Position numbers and translations under genes: made by a program
Notes under the pieces: generated by a model
Told to the model about the DNA's origin: nothing
What the model saw: the letters and a program-made list of their open reading frames with translations, nothing else
The model's database searches: none
Shown: positions 27,279-37,284 of the stretch, in pieces
Layout of the letters: the number at the start of each line of letters is the position of its first letter
How positions within the stretch are numbered: the stretch's first letter is position 1
Source of the DNA: Roseibium litorale
Lineage (GTDB): Bacteria > Pseudomonadota > Alphaproteobacteria > Rhizobiales > Stappiaceae
Length of the DNA: 64,000 bases
Assembly: GCF_014842915.1 (NCBI RefSeq)
Contig: NZ_JACYXI010000005.1
Coordinates: 217,087-281,086, forward strand
Direction of reading: 5' to 3'

Positions 27279-28037
27279 TTATCTCTCCTGCTGCGGGCGG
27301 GCGTCTTCCAGAGCATCCCGGCCAGCCTGAAGCCATTCCAGAACAGCGGTCACATTGGCCAGGCGGAACCTGGCGCAAGTCGGGCCATCGCCGACCTTGA
27401 TACCGAAACCGCCACCGGCATTGGCTGCCGACAATCCATCTTCATCGGTCACGTCATCACCTATGAAAACCGGACGGCGCCCGCTAAAGGGTTCACGCTC
27501 CATAAAGCCGCGCAAGGCAGTGCCCTTGTCGCGCCCTTTCGGCTTGGCCTCAGCCACCATTTTTCCGTGAACCATGTGCAGGTCCGGCAGCAGGCTGAGA
27601 GTGCGGGTCATGAAATCCACCACCTCTGCCTCAAGCTCCGGTACGGCGCGATAATGAAGAGCGATGGCTGGCCCCTTGTCTTCCAGCGTAACGCCCCGCT
27701 CCAGAAGACCGGACCCGGCGATGTGGTGCGCCAGACGGGTAATCTGGTTGTCCGGCGGCGACGATAAGACCTTGCCGCCCGGCGCATCCCGCTGCTCCAG
27801 ACCATGAAGTCCGGCGGCGGGCAGGCGGACGGGCTGGAGAAAGGCATCAATCTGCTCAACCGGGCGGCCGGAAACCACGGCAACAGCCCCGCCGAGCAGG
27901 TCTTGCAAAGACACCAGAACATCTGAAAGTGAAGGGTCGACGCGAACGTCTTGCGGGCGCGCCGCAAGCTCCACGAGGGTTCCGTCGAAATCGAGAAACA
28001 GAGCCATGTCCGGCTCAAGGTGCGGCAAATCCGTCAT
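27279..28037 (-). CDS. otsB: Trehalose-6-phosphate phosphatase
   Basis: 252 residues, HAD superfamily. ALFLDFDGTLVELAARPQ contains the nucleophilic Asp (DxDGT), AVVSGRPVEQID is motif II, KGTALRGFM supplies the Lys, and VFIGDDVTDEDGLSAANA gives the Mg-binding Asp pair. Removes phosphate from trehalose-6-phosphate. First gene of the otsB-GH15-otsA operon; promoter presumably in the 149 bases between it and the xylA stop. Confidence 0.93.
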   Translation of the reverse strand: MTDLPHLEPDMALFLDFDGTLVELAARPQDVRVDPSLSDVLVSLQDLLGGAVAVVSGRPVEQIDAFLQPVRLPAAGLHGLEQRDAPGGKVLSSPPDNQITRLAHHIAGSGLLERGVTLEDKGPAIALHYRAVPELEAEVVDFMTRTLSLLPDLHMVHGKMVAEAKPKGRDKGTALRGFMEREPFSGRRPVFIGDDVTDEDGLSAANAGGGFGIKVGDGPTCARFRLANVTAVLEWLQAGRDALEDARPQQER

Positions 28038-28149
28038 GCTTCCTGTTCTAGGGTCTGGGCTGTCCTGAAAAAAGCCCCCAGAGCGGATTTTGCTGGCATC
28101 AGCTGCCGAAATTGGCAGCAGACCTGCCAGATGCCCCGAAAGGCAGGCT

Positions 28150-28177
28150 GCCCGCGCACAGGAAAGGGCGCGCGGGC
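28150..28177 (-). terminator. Hairpin downstream of xylA
   Basis: GCCCGCGC (28150-28157) pairs with GCGCGGGC (28170-28177), 10 bases beyond the xylA stop on the minus strand. There is no good T tract, so it may stabilise mRNA rather than terminate. Confidence 0.5.
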
Positions 28178-28186
28178 AAAGGACCG

Positions 28187-29497
28187 TCAGACGTAACGGT
28201 TGACCACGTTCTCCAGGTATTCCTGGCGGCCAGAGCGCGGTTCCGGATTGATGTTGTCGCGCTCGACCCGGGCGGCAATGTCCTCAAGCGAGGTTTCGCC
28301 CTTCAGCATCTTCTGGGCTTCGGCGCTGTTCCAGCCGGCATAACGCTCGTCCAGCGGCTTCTGCAGAGCGCCGTCCTCGATCATCTTGGCCGCAGCCTTC
28401 AGGCCCCGTGCGCAGCAGTCCATACCGCCGATGTGGCCGTAGAGCAGGTCTTCGGCGACCAGCGACTGGCGGCGCAGCTTGGCGTCGAAATTGGTACCGC
28501 CGGTGGTGAAGCCGCCAGCCTTCAGAACCTGGTAATAGGCCAGCGCCATTTCCGGAACATTGTTCGGGAACTGGTCCGTGTCCCAGCCCGACTGATAGTC
28601 GTTCCGGTTCATGTCGATGGAGCCGAAGATGCCCAGAGCATTCGCCATGGCCAGCTCATGCTCGAAGGTGTGACCAGCGAGGATCGCGTGACCCTGCTCG
28701 ATGTTCATCTTCACTTCATTTTCCAGGCCATACTTCTTCAGGAAGCCGTAGACCGTCGCGACGTCATAGTCGTACTGGTGCTTGGTCGGCTCCTGCGGCT
28801 TCGGCTCGACCAGGATCGCGCCCTTGAAGCCGATCTTGTGCTTGTAGTCGACGACCATGTGCAGCATGCGCGCCATCTGGTCGAACTCACGGGTCAGATC
28901 CGTGTTGAGCAGGGTTTCATAGCCCTCGCGGCCGCCCCACAGAACGTAGTTCTCGCCGCCCAGCTTCTGCGTGGCATCCATGCAGGTCTTGATGGTTGCC
29001 GCCGAGTAGGCAAACACATCCGGATCCGGGTTGGTGGCAGCACCGGACATGAAGCGGCGGTTGGAGAAGAGGTTCGCCGTGCCCCAGAGCAGCTTGACGC
29101 CGGTTTCTTCCTGCTTCTGCGCGAAATAATCGACGATCTCGTTCAGGTTCCGGGTGTTTTCGGCAAAGGTTGCCCCTTCCGGACGCACGTCGGCGTCATG
29201 GAAGCAGTAATAGGGCGCGCCGAGCAGGCTGAACATTTCAAAGGCCACATCGGCCTTCAGCTTGGCCTTGGCCATGCCGTCGCCATACCAGGGGCGGTCG
29301 AAGGTGCGCCCGCCGAACGGGTCGCCGCCTTCCCAGGCCAGCGTGTGCCAATAGGCAACGGCAAAACGCAGATGGTCTTCCATCCGCTTGCCGAGCACGA
29401 CTTCGTCCGGATTGTAGAAGCGGAACGCCAGCGGATTTGTGCTGTCCGGGCCTTCATACTTGATCTTGGCGATATCGCCGAAAAATCCAGTGCTCAT
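28187..29497 (-). CDS. xylA: Xylose isomerase
   Basis: 436 residues from the ATG at 29497, chosen because AAGGAG sits directly upstream; an in-frame upstream extension would run back into xylB. Recognisable segments: [27 protein letters not shown] (active-site His-Asp), [33 protein letters not shown] (metal ligands) and [18 protein letters not shown]. Converts D-xylose to D-xylulose. Follows xylB by 10 bases on the minus strand. Its presence indicates an isomerase route rather than the oxidative Weimberg/Dahms routes common in Alphaproteobacteria. Confidence 0.97.
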   Translation of the reverse strand: MSTGFFGDIAKIKYEGPDSTNPLAFRFYNPDEVVLGKRMEDHLRFAVAYWHTLAWEGGDPFGGRTFDRPWYGDGMAKAKLKADVAFEMFSLLGAPYYCFHDADVRPEGATFAENTRNLNEIVDYFAQKQEETGVKLLWGTANLFSNRRFMSGAATNPDPDVFAYSAATIKTCMDATQKLGGENYVLWGGREGYETLLNTDLTREFDQMARMLHMVVDYKHKIGFKGAILVEPKPQEPTKHQYDYDVATVYGFLKKYGLENEVKMNIEQGHAILAGHTFEHELAMANALGIFGSIDMNRNDYQSGWDTDQFPNNVPEMALAYYQVLKAGGFTTGGTNFDAKLRRQSLVAEDLLYGHIGGMDCCARGLKAAAKMIEDGALQKPLDERYAGWNSAEAQKMLKGETSLEDIAARVERDNINPEPRSGRQEYLENVVNRYV

Positions 29498-29507
29498 GGG
29501 TATCTCC

Positions 29508-30959
29508 TTAAAAACCGGCCTGCTTGAGAGCCGGGTAGAGGGTGCGCCAGCGGGCATGAGCGTCGCCGTAGGCACGTGTCAGGTTGGGATTGGGTTCTAT
29601 GCTGAGACGCATCGGGGGCTGGGCGAAAACGCCGTCGAGACTGCCGGTCGCTGCCGCCTGACCGAGACGGGCTGCGCCAAGCGAAGCGCCGAAGTCACCA
29701 TCTGCGGGCACATCGACCACAACATTCAGAAGGCTCGCGATGATTTCCAGCCACACGGTGGAGCGCGAGCCACCGCCGACTGCGGTCACCCGTTCCACGC
29801 GGGTTCCGGCAACGGCAAGCGCGTCCAGGCAGTCTTTCAAGGCAAAGGCAACACCATCCAGAACCGCATGGGTCAGATTGGCCGCTTCCGTGCCGTGGGA
29901 AATGCCATAGAAGCCCGCGCGGATGCCAACATCGTTGTGCGGTGTCCTTTCGCCGCCGAGATACGGCAGGAACAGAACGTCCGACGGACCGGTGACGGAT
30001 CCGAGCGCGCCCGTTAGCGCCGATGGCGTCTGCCCCATGGTTCCAGCCAGCCAGTTCAAGCTGTCGGTCGCAGACAGGATCACACCCATCTGGTGCCAGG
30101 TGTCCGGCACGGCGTGACAGAAGGCATGAACCGCGTTGCCGACATTGGGCGAGAACCGGTCATTGGAGACGAACAGAACGCCGGATGTGCCAAGAGAAAC
30201 AAAGCCGGTGCCTGGCGCGATCGCCCCGACACCGCAGGCCGAAGCCGCATTGTCGCCGCCGCCGCCAGCCACCACGGGCGCGGAGGCAAATCCCCAGCGG
30301 CTGCACAGTTCACGACGGACGGTTCCGGAGACTTCGGAGCCTTCGACCAGGCGCGGCATATGATCCCGGGTCAGCCCGGTGGCTTCCAGCAGCGGCTCGG
30401 ACCAGTCGCGCTTGGCCACATCCAGCCAGAGCGTGCCGGCACTGTCGGACATATCGCCCGCATGCTCACCGGTGAGCTTCAACCGGACATAGTCCTTGGG
30501 CAGCAGAACCTTGGCGGTCTTCTTGAAGACATCCGGCTCGTTCTCGCGCACCCATTGCAGTTTCGGCGCGGTAAAGCCCGGCATGACCCGGTTGCCGCCG
30601 AGAGACAGGAACTTCGGTTCTCTCTCTTCCAGCTCGGCACATTGCGCGGCAGAACGGCCATCGTTCCAGAGAATGCAGGGACGCAGTGGCTTGTCGTCGT
30701 CGCCAAGCAGGGTCGCGCCATGCATGTGACCGGACAGGCCGATGCCCTTCACGGCAGCCATTTCAGCGGAAGCTGCGGCTGCCAGCTCATCCAAGGCCGC
30801 TTCACAGGCGGTCCACCAGCTCTCCGGGTCCTGTTCGGACCAGGAAGGATGCGGCCGCTGGACGGTCAACTCGGACGAAGCCTGGGCAACAAGCTTCTGG
30901 TTCTCATCCAGAAGGATCGCCTTGACCGAACTCGTCCCAATATCGAGACCGATATACAT
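29508..30959 (-). CDS. xylB: Xylulokinase
   Basis: 483 residues, FGGY kinase family. N-terminal phosphate-binding [15 protein letters not shown], then [15 protein letters not shown] with PCILWNDGR, and the C-terminal adenosine-binding [19 protein letters not shown]. Phosphorylates D-xylulose to xylulose-5-phosphate. Cotranscribed with xylA. A strong hairpin with T run separates it from the transporter genes upstream, so xylBA may be partly uncoupled from xylFHG. Confidence 0.96.
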   Translation of the reverse strand: MYIGLDIGTSSVKAILLDENQKLVAQASSELTVQRPHPSWSEQDPESWWTACEAALDELAAAASAEMAAVKGIGLSGHMHGATLLGDDDKPLRPCILWNDGRSAAQCAELEEREPKFLSLGGNRVMPGFTAPKLQWVRENEPDVFKKTAKVLLPKDYVRLKLTGEHAGDMSDSAGTLWLDVAKRDWSEPLLEATGLTRDHMPRLVEGSEVSGTVRRELCSRWGFASAPVVAGGGGDNAASACGVGAIAPGTGFVSLGTSGVLFVSNDRFSPNVGNAVHAFCHAVPDTWHQMGVILSATDSLNWLAGTMGQTPSALTGALGSVTGPSDVLFLPYLGGERTPHNDVGIRAGFYGISHGTEAANLTHAVLDGVAFALKDCLDALAVAGTRVERVTAVGGGSRSTVWLEIIASLLNVVVDVPADGDFGASLGAARLGQAAATGSLDGVFAQPPMRLSIEPNPNLTRAYGDAHARWRTLYPALKQAGF

Positions 30960-30986
30960 GAGGTACGTCCCTCAGATTTAGATCAG

Positions 30987-31017
30987 AAAAAGGTGCCGAT
31001 GGAGGCCCACCGGCACC
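30987..31017 (-). terminator. Rho-independent terminator/attenuator between xylG and xylB
   Basis: Read on the minus strand: GGTGCCG (31017-31011), a 12-base loop, CGGCACC (30998-30992), then TTTTT (30991-30987). Confidence 0.75.
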
Positions 31018-31073
31018 GGTTGCTTTTCCGCCTCCCGCCCTTGCGCTGTCAAGCACGGACAGGAAAGGCCGGC

Positions 31074-31862
31074 TCAGTCAGCCAGAACCTCATCGGTCAA
31101 CGCTCCAGGCCCCGGGGTTGCGCCCGGGGGGCACTTGCCCAGAATGATCATGCCCAGAACGTCATCATCGGTCACATCCGTCGTCTTCGCCGTCCCGACC
31201 AGCTGACCGTTTTTCATCACGGCAATCCGGTCACAGAGCTTGAAGACGTCGTGAATGTCATGGCTGATCAGGAAGATCCCGAGGCCCTGCTTCTTCAGTT
31301 CCTCGATCAGCTCCGCCACCATCTGGGTTTCGTGAACCCCGAGAGCAGCTGTTGGCTCATCCATGATCAGGATGCGGGCGTTGAAATAAACCGCGCGGGC
31401 AATCGCGACAGACTGGCGCTGACCACCGGACAGGGCTTTCACCGGCGCATGGAACTTTTTGAAGTTCGGGTTGAGCCGGCCCATGATCTTGCGGGTTTCC
31501 GCTTCCATGCGGTCGTCATCGACGAAGCCAAGCGGCGTCGTCAGCTCACGGCCGAGGAAGAGGTTCGACGCCGCATCAAGGTTATCCGCCAGCGCAAGCG
31601 TCTGGTAGATCGTCTCGATGTTATAGGACCGGGCATCGCGCGGGCTGTGGATCGTGGCAGGCTTGCCGTCGATCAGGATTTCGCCGCTGTCCTGCCGGTA
31701 AGCGCCGGACAGGATCTTGATCAGCGTCGACTTGCCGGCACCGTTGTGGCCCAGAAGGCCTACCACTTCGCCAGGGTAAAGATCGACGGATACGTGATCG
31801 ACAGCGTGCACCCCGCCAAAGGCGATGCAGATGTCTTTCATTTCGACCAGGGGAGTTGTCAT
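31074..31862 (-). CDS. xylG: D-xylose ABC transporter ATP-binding protein (single ABC domain)
   Basis: 262 residues. Walker [17 protein letters not shown], signature [13 protein letters not shown], Walker [16 protein letters not shown] and the switch His in FLISHDIHD. The fold belongs to sugar (CUT2) importers, but at 262 residues it has one nucleotide-binding domain, unlike E. coli XylG with two in tandem; such short forms are known from FrcA-type alphaproteobacterial systems. The last 30 residues are Pro/Gly rich. Four bases separate it from the permease gene. Confidence 0.9.
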   Translation of the reverse strand: MTTPLVEMKDICIAFGGVHAVDHVSVDLYPGEVVGLLGHNGAGKSTLIKILSGAYRQDSGEILIDGKPATIHSPRDARSYNIETIYQTLALADNLDAASNLFLGRELTTPLGFVDDDRMEAETRKIMGRLNPNFKKFHAPVKALSGGQRQSVAIARAVYFNARILIMDEPTAALGVHETQMVAELIEELKKQGLGIFLISHDIHDVFKLCDRIAVMKNGQLVGTAKTTDVTDDDVLGMIILGKCPPGATPGPGALTDEVLAD

Positions 31863-31866
31863 AGGA

Positions 31867-33156
31867 TCAGGCTCCCGTGCGCTTGCGGTAAATGATGTCG
31901 ATGAAGACGGCGACGACCAGAACGATGCCGACGACGATGTTCTGGAGCGGCGCGTCGACGCCGACCATGGCCATGCCGGACTGCAGCGACTGCATGATCA
32001 GGGCGCCGAGAATGGCCCCATAAATCGTGCCGACGCCACCTGCGAGAGCCGTCCCACCGATCACGGCAGCAGCAATCACGCGCAGTTCGTCGAGCGTGCC
32101 GATGTCGTTGGTCGAGAAGCCAAGACGGGCAGCGGCCACGGCAGCTGCGAGAGCGCTAAGGCCTCCCATCAGGGCGAATACCTTGACCGTCAGGAAACGC
32201 GTGTTAATGCCCGACAGTTCAGCTGCGTCCGGGTTGCCGCCGGTCGCGAAGATGTAACGGCCAAGACGCGTGCGCTGAGCGACAACCGTCATGACGACGG
32301 CAACGGCAATCAGCAGCAGCACCGAATAAGGGATGCCATAGCCCATGGTGTAGCCATCCGGCATGGTCTGCCCCTTGGCCTCGAACATCCGTGCCAGCTT
32401 GGCGGACGGAATTTCATAGGCATTGAGCAGCGCCACAAAGCCGAGAATGGCCGCTGACATCATGCCAGTCAGCGTCAGCTCCGCCCAAACGGGCTTGATC
32501 GGGAAGCCATGAGACTGCTTGCGATTGCGGGAGGCGTACTGAAGACCAATGACGGCGAGCGTGGCCAGGATGCCAACAACCCAGGAGGCCGTGGTGCCAA
32601 GCGTGCCGTCGATGCCGCCGATCTTGACGAAGGTTTCGTCGAGCGGGCCAATCGTCTGACCATCGGTAATGAACCAGGCCACGTTGCGCCAGACCAGAAG
32701 GCCGCCGAGCGTCACGATGAAAGCGGGGATGCCGAGATACCCGACCAGCCAGCCCTGAAAAGCGCCGATCAGCACACCAACGATCACGCCGGCCACAATG
32801 GCCAGGATCCAGATCGCCGGATTGCCGAGCCCCATCATCGGGGGCAGGATTTGCGTTTGCATGACCGCCATGACGGCAGCCACCGTCGCCAGCAGCGAGC
32901 CGACCGACAGGTCGATGTGACGGGTGACGATGATGAAAACCATACCGGTGGCCATGATGGCGACCGAAACGGTCTGAATCGTCAGGTTGAAGATGTTGCG
33001 CGGCGTCAGAAACCGGCCATCCGTGAACACATTGAAGACCAGGCACAGCACAATAAACGCGCCAATCATACCAAGCAGACGTGTATCCAGCTGCAAGGCG
33101 GAAAAAAAGTTACGTGCCGTCGGGGTCTTCGACCCGGACAGGGCGTCATCGGACAT
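31867..33156 (-). CDS. xylH: D-xylose ABC transporter permease
   Basis: 429 residues with roughly ten hydrophobic membrane segments. Family motifs: [20 protein letters not shown] near residue 75, [17 protein letters not shown] near 150, and [19 protein letters not shown] near 375, typical of CUT2 permeases (XylH/RbsC). Inner membrane; works with XylF and XylG. Its start is 151 bases after the xylF stop, with a hairpin between. Confidence 0.94.
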   Translation of the reverse strand: MSDDALSGSKTPTARNFFSALQLDTRLLGMIGAFIVLCLVFNVFTDGRFLTPRNIFNLTIQTVSVAIMATGMVFIIVTRHIDLSVGSLLATVAAVMAVMQTQILPPMMGLGNPAIWILAIVAGVIVGVLIGAFQGWLVGYLGIPAFIVTLGGLLVWRNVAWFITDGQTIGPLDETFVKIGGIDGTLGTTASWVVGILATLAVIGLQYASRNRKQSHGFPIKPVWAELTLTGMMSAAILGFVALLNAYEIPSAKLARMFEAKGQTMPDGYTMGYGIPYSVLLLIAVAVVMTVVAQRTRLGRYIFATGGNPDAAELSGINTRFLTVKVFALMGGLSALAAAVAAARLGFSTNDIGTLDELRVIAAAVIGGTALAGGVGTIYGAILGALIMQSLQSGMAMVGVDAPLQNIVVGIVLVVAVFIDIIYRKRTGA

Positions 33157-33268
33157 CGGAAAACTCCTGTTTGGAGACCAGTCGCACGCTCGTCAGTCCG
33201 GGATATTATCATCCGGACAGCCTGCCGCCTTGCGGTTCACCGGCTATCAGTCAGGCCTGAAGTCCCGC

Positions 33269-33285
33269 CCCGGCATGAAGCCGGG
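33269..33285 (-). terminator. Intercistronic hairpin between xylF and xylH
   Basis: CCCGGC (33269-33274), ATGAA loop, GCCGGG (33280-33285), without a T tract. Such hairpins often protect the binding-protein mRNA and set a high XylF:XylH ratio. Confidence 0.5.
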
Positions 33286-33307
33286 ACGGAATTGCGTGCT
33301 TTCGTTA

Positions 33308-34339
33308 TCAGTTACAGGGAGCCGGGCCGCCGGAGACACCCTGGCAGAGGGCGTCCTTCGTGATCCAGCCAGCATCAACCACAACGTTGAGGTTGTCCTT
33401 GGTGATCGGAATCGGCTTCAGGAAGCGGGCGGTAAGCTCCGTGCCGGACGGAGACGTCCAGGAACCCGCACCCTCGACAGCGCTCATTTCGGTGCCGCCA
33501 GCCAGAGCGACCGCGATTTCACCGGCAGTCTTGCCGAGTTCGCGGGCGTCTTTCCAGACGGAAACGGTCTGAGTGCCCTTGGCAACGCGGTTCAGAGCAG
33601 CGTGGTCACCGTCCTGACCGGAAACCGGAATGCCTTCCATGCCCTGTGCGGTCAAAGCAGCGACAACACCACCAGCGGTGCCGTCGTTGGAAGCCACGAC
33701 AGCGTCGACCTTGTTGTCGTTCGCGGTCAGGATCTGTTCCATGTTGCGCTGAGCGTTCGCCGGGAGCCAGCCATCGGTGTAGGCTTCAGCAACGATCTTG
33801 ACCTTGCCTGCATCGATTGCCGGCTGCAGGACTTCCTGCTGGCCGCCACGCAGGAAGTCTGCGTTCGGGTCAGTCGGGGAGCCCTTGATCATGACATAGT
33901 TGCCTTCCGGCGCAGCGGCCAGAACAGCGGCAGCCTGCATGCGGCCAACTTCCACGTTGTCGAAGGTCAGGTAGAAGGCGCGCGGATCTTCGATCAGGCG
34001 GTCGTAACCAACGACCGGGATGCCTTCATCGGCTGCGGCCTGGATCGCCGGACCGATTGCCTGGGAATCCTGTGCCAGGATGATCAGCGCGGTCGCGCCC
34101 TGTGCGATCAGGGCCTCAATGTCGGAAAGCTGCTTTGCAGAAGAACTCTGAGCATCAGCGGAAATGTATTTTGCGCCGGCAGCTTCGAGAGCGCCCTTGA
34201 TAGCGGCTTCGTCGGTCTTCCAGCGTTCTTCCTGGAAATTGGACCAGCTCACGCCGACAACGATGTCAGCTGCATGAGCCAGGTTGATCGCGGTAGCAGA
34301 CATCAGCGCGCCGGCCAGCACGGAAGCAATCTTGTTCAT
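33308..34339 (-). CDS. xylF: D-xylose ABC transporter substrate-binding protein
   Basis: 343 residues from the ATG at 34339 (AGGAGG upstream). The signal peptide ends at NLAHA-AD near residue 23. Mature protein is a type I periplasmic sugar-binding protein: VVGVSWSNFQEERWKTDEAA, ILAQDSQAIGPAIQAAADEG, IPVVGYDRLIEDP and VVASNDGTAGGVVAAL, wording specific to XylF. Captures xylose in the periplasm. First gene of the transporter unit, divergent from the ROK regulator. Confidence 0.95.
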   Translation of the reverse strand: MNKIASVLAGALMSATAINLAHAADIVVGVSWSNFQEERWKTDEAAIKGALEAAGAKYISADAQSSSAKQLSDIEALIAQGATALIILAQDSQAIGPAIQAAADEGIPVVGYDRLIEDPRAFYLTFDNVEVGRMQAAAVLAAAPEGNYVMIKGSPTDPNADFLRGGQQEVLQPAIDAGKVKIVAEAYTDGWLPANAQRNMEQILTANDNKVDAVVASNDGTAGGVVAALTAQGMEGIPVSGQDGDHAALNRVAKGTQTVSVWKDARELGKTAGEIAVALAGGTEMSAVEGAGSWTSPSGTELTARFLKPIPITKDNLNVVVDAGWITKDALCQGVSGGPAPCN

Positions 34340-34432
34340 TGTGTGTTTCCTCCTGAGGACCTGGTTCGGTTTCCGTCCAGATCCTGAAATTACCATCCCA
34401 AGGGCTTTCGCCCCAACCTGAGCTTATTGGTC

Positions 34433-34460
34433 TTATTTTTTTTACTGCCCGAAAAAAAGT
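34433..34460. promoter_or_regulatory. Candidate ROK-regulator operator
   Basis: TTATTTTTTTTACTGCCCGAAAAAAAGT lies in the 252-base gap between xylF and the ROK gene: a T-run arm and an A-run arm about a GC-containing centre, the general form of NagC/Mlc-type ROK sites. Confidence 0.35.
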
Positions 34461-34591
34461 TGCTCTAAAGCGCGGCTCCTGTCAACATGGTTTTCATAAG
34501 CACGCGATCCGCAGGCCTCCAGCTTGCAGGAATCCGGCAAAAAACCGCAACGACGGTTAAGAGAGGAAACTTCTGAGGGACAGCCGGAAGG

Positions 34592-35866
34592 ATGACAAAA
34601 AAGGCGGATCGGGATCAGATCCGGCGGCAAAACAGAAGCATTATTCTTCAGACTTTGCGCCGGAATGGCCCTCTGGCACGTATTGATCTTGGCCAGATCA
34701 CAAGACTTAGCCCCGCGACGGTTACGGCCATCACGTCGGATTTGCTCGACCAGGGACTTATCGAAGGCATCGAAAGCGATGAGCCAAAGGCGCCACTGAG
34801 CCGTGGCCGTCCCCGCTCCCTGCTGCAGCTCAATCCTGATGCGGCCTGTGTTCTCGGCATCCGCCTGTCTGTCAATGCCATCGACATAGCCCTGGCGAAT
34901 TTCGCCGGCGAAACGGTTCAAACCTCCAAGGTCGCTTTCGACAGTTCGAAAGCCGATGAAAAAAACTTCCCTCAGGTCCTGATTATAGCGATCCGCGGCT
35001 TCATTGCGGATGCTGGCCTTGTCGAGAACAAGATCCGGGAAATCGGCGTCGCCGCCCAGGGCGTTGTCGAACTCAGCAGTGGCTGCGTTGTCTGGAGCCC
35101 TGCTTTCAGCGGGCGCAATATCCCGATTGTCGAACCGCTTCAGGCCGCTTTCAATGCCCGCTGCCTGCTGTCCAACGATACCAACATGATCACCGAAGCC
35201 CTGCACTGGTCCGACCCTGGCACCTACAGCGGCACTTTCGCCGTTGTGATGCTGGATTACGGTGTCGGCATGGGCCTCTACCTCGACAACAAGCTGTTTG
35301 CGGGCGCCAGCGGCAAGGCGGCGGAGTTCGGCCACGCCAACCATGTTCCCGGCGGCGCCTTGTGCCGCTGCGGCAAGCGCGGCTGCATGGAAGCCTATCT
35401 TTCTGATTATGCGCTGGTGCGCGCTGCCTCCCATCTTCCGGAGACGACGGATCCTGATGATGTGGATGCAGGCGTTGCCGGACTGGCGGCTCTGATCACC
35501 AGGGCGCAGCAGGGCGACACATCCGCGCTGGAAACCTTTGCCAAGGCCGGAAGGGTTCTGGGCTACGGCCTTGCCCGTCTTCTCGCCATCATCGACCCGA
35601 GCCGCATTGTGCTGACGGGTGCAGCAATGCGGGCCTTTTCCTTTATGGAACAAGGCATGCAAGACGGTCTTGAAGAAGCCCTTGTCGCGGATCTCCGTCA
35701 GAATTTCGTCATCGACGTCATGCCCTGGGAAGAGGACTTCATCAGGCGGGGATTGATTGCTCAGGCGATGGAACGGCTCGATCTTGGGTATTCCGGCAGC
35801 CAGAAGCAAAAACGCCCGGCTCACACAGAGACGGACGGACGACAGACGGGGGAGATGCGCTCATGA
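34592..35866 (+). CDS. ROK-family transcriptional repressor, probably of the xylose genes
   Basis: 424 residues. An N-terminal winged HTH (LRRNGPLARIDLGQITRLSP then ATVTAITSDLLDQGLIE) is fused to a ROK sugar-kinase-like domain. The ROK part keeps AEFGHANHVPGGALCRCGKRGCMEAYLS, with the CxCGxxGCxE zinc motif. XylR repressors of this kind release DNA on binding xylose. It diverges from xylFHG and overlaps the next gene by ATGA. Confidence 0.88.
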   Translation: MTKKADRDQIRRQNRSIILQTLRRNGPLARIDLGQITRLSPATVTAITSDLLDQGLIEGIESDEPKAPLSRGRPRSLLQLNPDAACVLGIRLSVNAIDIALANFAGETVQTSKVAFDSSKADEKNFPQVLIIAIRGFIADAGLVENKIREIGVAAQGVVELSSGCVVWSPAFSGRNIPIVEPLQAAFNARCLLSNDTNMITEALHWSDPGTYSGTFAVVMLDYGVGMGLYLDNKLFAGASGKAAEFGHANHVPGGALCRCGKRGCMEAYLSDYALVRAASHLPETTDPDDVDAGVAGLAALITRAQQGDTSALETFAKAGRVLGYGLARLLAIIDPSRIVLTGAAMRAFSFMEQGMQDGLEEALVADLRQNFVIDVMPWEEDFIRRGLIAQAMERLDLGYSGSQKQKRPAHTETDGRQTGEMRS

Positions 35867-37284
35867 GGAAGGTCCTGATCTCTTCGGCAATCGTCTTGCT
35901 GCTGCCGGCCGCCATGAGCCTGGCGGATGAGGCCAAGGCCCCGCCCCCCTGGGATGAGCGTGTCACCCGCGCTCTTGATTTCGATACTGTGGCAAAGCAG
36001 GGTCCCGCAGCCACTGAGCAGCTGATCGATCTCGGCCAGCGGCTGTTCGAGGGAAAGTTTACCCTCAAGGAGGGGGCCGGGCGTCCTGAAGCGACGCAGG
36101 CCATCGTGCCGACCAAGCGCCGCCGTCCGGCACAAACCATGTTCCAGCGCATGGCCGGTCTTGATGCCAATGCCTGCGCCTCTTGCCACAACGTGCCCTT
36201 TGCCGGCGGTGCGGGCGATTTCACCGCCAATGTTTTCGTGTCCGAAGGCTTTGAAAGCGCCGATTTCGACACGTCCGACCCTCAGTTTTCAAACGAACGC
36301 GGCACCAACTCCATGTTCGGTGCTGGCCTGATCGAACTGCTTGCCCGTGAAATGACCGCAGACCTGCGCGCTCAGCGCAGCGCGGCCTTGAAGAAAGCCC
36401 GCGCTGAGGGCGCGCCCGTGACACAACCGCTCGAGACCAAGGGCGTGACCTTCGGCAAACTCGTTGCGCATCCGGACGGATCGCTGGACGTTTCTGCTGT
36501 GGAAGGCATCGACCACGATTTAACCCTTCGTCCTTTCAGCCAGAAGGGCGTTTTCGCGTCTCTCCGCCAGTTCACCGTCAATGCGATGAACCAGCATCAC
36601 GGCATGCAGCCCGTGGAGCGTTTCGGCACCGAATGGACAGGAACCGCCGATTTCGATGGCGACGGCGTGGAGGATGAGCTGAGCCGTGGCCAGATTTCGG
36701 CGCTCGTCGCTTGGCAGGCAACCCTACCTCCTCCAGGACGAAAAACTGACCTACCCGAGGAATGGCAGACAGCTGCCGCTCACGGAGAGGAGCTGTTCTC
36801 AAAGACAGGCTGCGCCGAATGCCACCGTCCGTCTTTGCCGCTGGACAGTCTGACATTCCTGGATCCCGGCCCCTATGAGGGAGCCGGAACCCTGCGTCCC
36901 TCTGATGTCGAGGCGCCGATCGCCATCGATTTTTCCAGTTTCGAGTGGGTGAAAACCCTGCCGCGCGACGACAGGGGCCGGGTTCTGGTGCCGCTTTTCG
37001 GCGACCTCAAGCGCCACAGGATCGCAGACGCCGCGCGCGACACGCTCGGCAACGAACTCCTGAGCCAGCGTTTTGTGGCCCGCGACGTTTTCCTGACTGC
37101 GGAACTTTGGGGCATCGGCAGCACGGCTCCCTATGGCCACCGCGGTGACCTGACGACACTGGACGAAGTCATCGAGGCCCATGGCGGCGAGGCAACAGAG
37201 GCCCGCAAGACCTACTCCGCACTGCCTGAAGAGGAAAAGCAGTCGATCATCGCCTTCCTGCGCAGTCTGGAGATCACCCAATGA
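35863..37284 (+). CDS. Di-haem cytochrome c oxidoreductase (DHOR/DUF1111 family)
   Basis: 473 residues. Signal peptide MRKVLISSAIVLLLPAAMS. Two covalent haem motifs: CASCH in DANACASCHNVPFAGG near residue 105 and CAECH in TGCAECHRPSLP near 316. The C-terminus YGHRGDLTTLDEVIEAHGG and IIAFLRSLEI are typical of the DHOR family, relatives of MauG/cytochrome c peroxidases. Periplasmic redox enzyme of unknown substrate. It overlaps the ROK gene upstream and the CRTAC1 gene downstream by ATGA, so all three are co-translated. Confidence 0.88.
   Translation: MRKVLISSAIVLLLPAAMSLADEAKAPPPWDERVTRALDFDTVAKQGPAATEQLIDLGQRLFEGKFTLKEGAGRPEATQAIVPTKRRRPAQTMFQRMAGLDANACASCHNVPFAGGAGDFTANVFVSEGFESADFDTSDPQFSNERGTNSMFGAGLIELLAREMTADLRAQRSAALKKARAEGAPVTQPLETKGVTFGKLVAHPDGSLDVSAVEGIDHDLTLRPFSQKGVFASLRQFTVNAMNQHHGMQPVERFGTEWTGTADFDGDGVEDELSRGQISALVAWQATLPPPGRKTDLPEEWQTAAAHGEELFSKTGCAECHRPSLPLDSLTFLDPGPYEGAGTLRPSDVEAPIAIDFSSFEWVKTLPRDDRGRVLVPLFGDLKRHRIADAARDTLGNELLSQRFVARDVFLTAELWGIGSTAPYGHRGDLTTLDEVIEAHGGEATEARKTYSALPEEEKQSIIAFLRSLEITQ

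Noticed and set aside
28112..29527. A 471-codon open frame on the plus strand
   Set aside because: Antisense to xylA, whose active-site motifs are unmistakable.
30093..31895. A 600-codon open frame on the plus strand
   Set aside because: Antisense to xylB and xylG, with shadow-like composition and no motifs.
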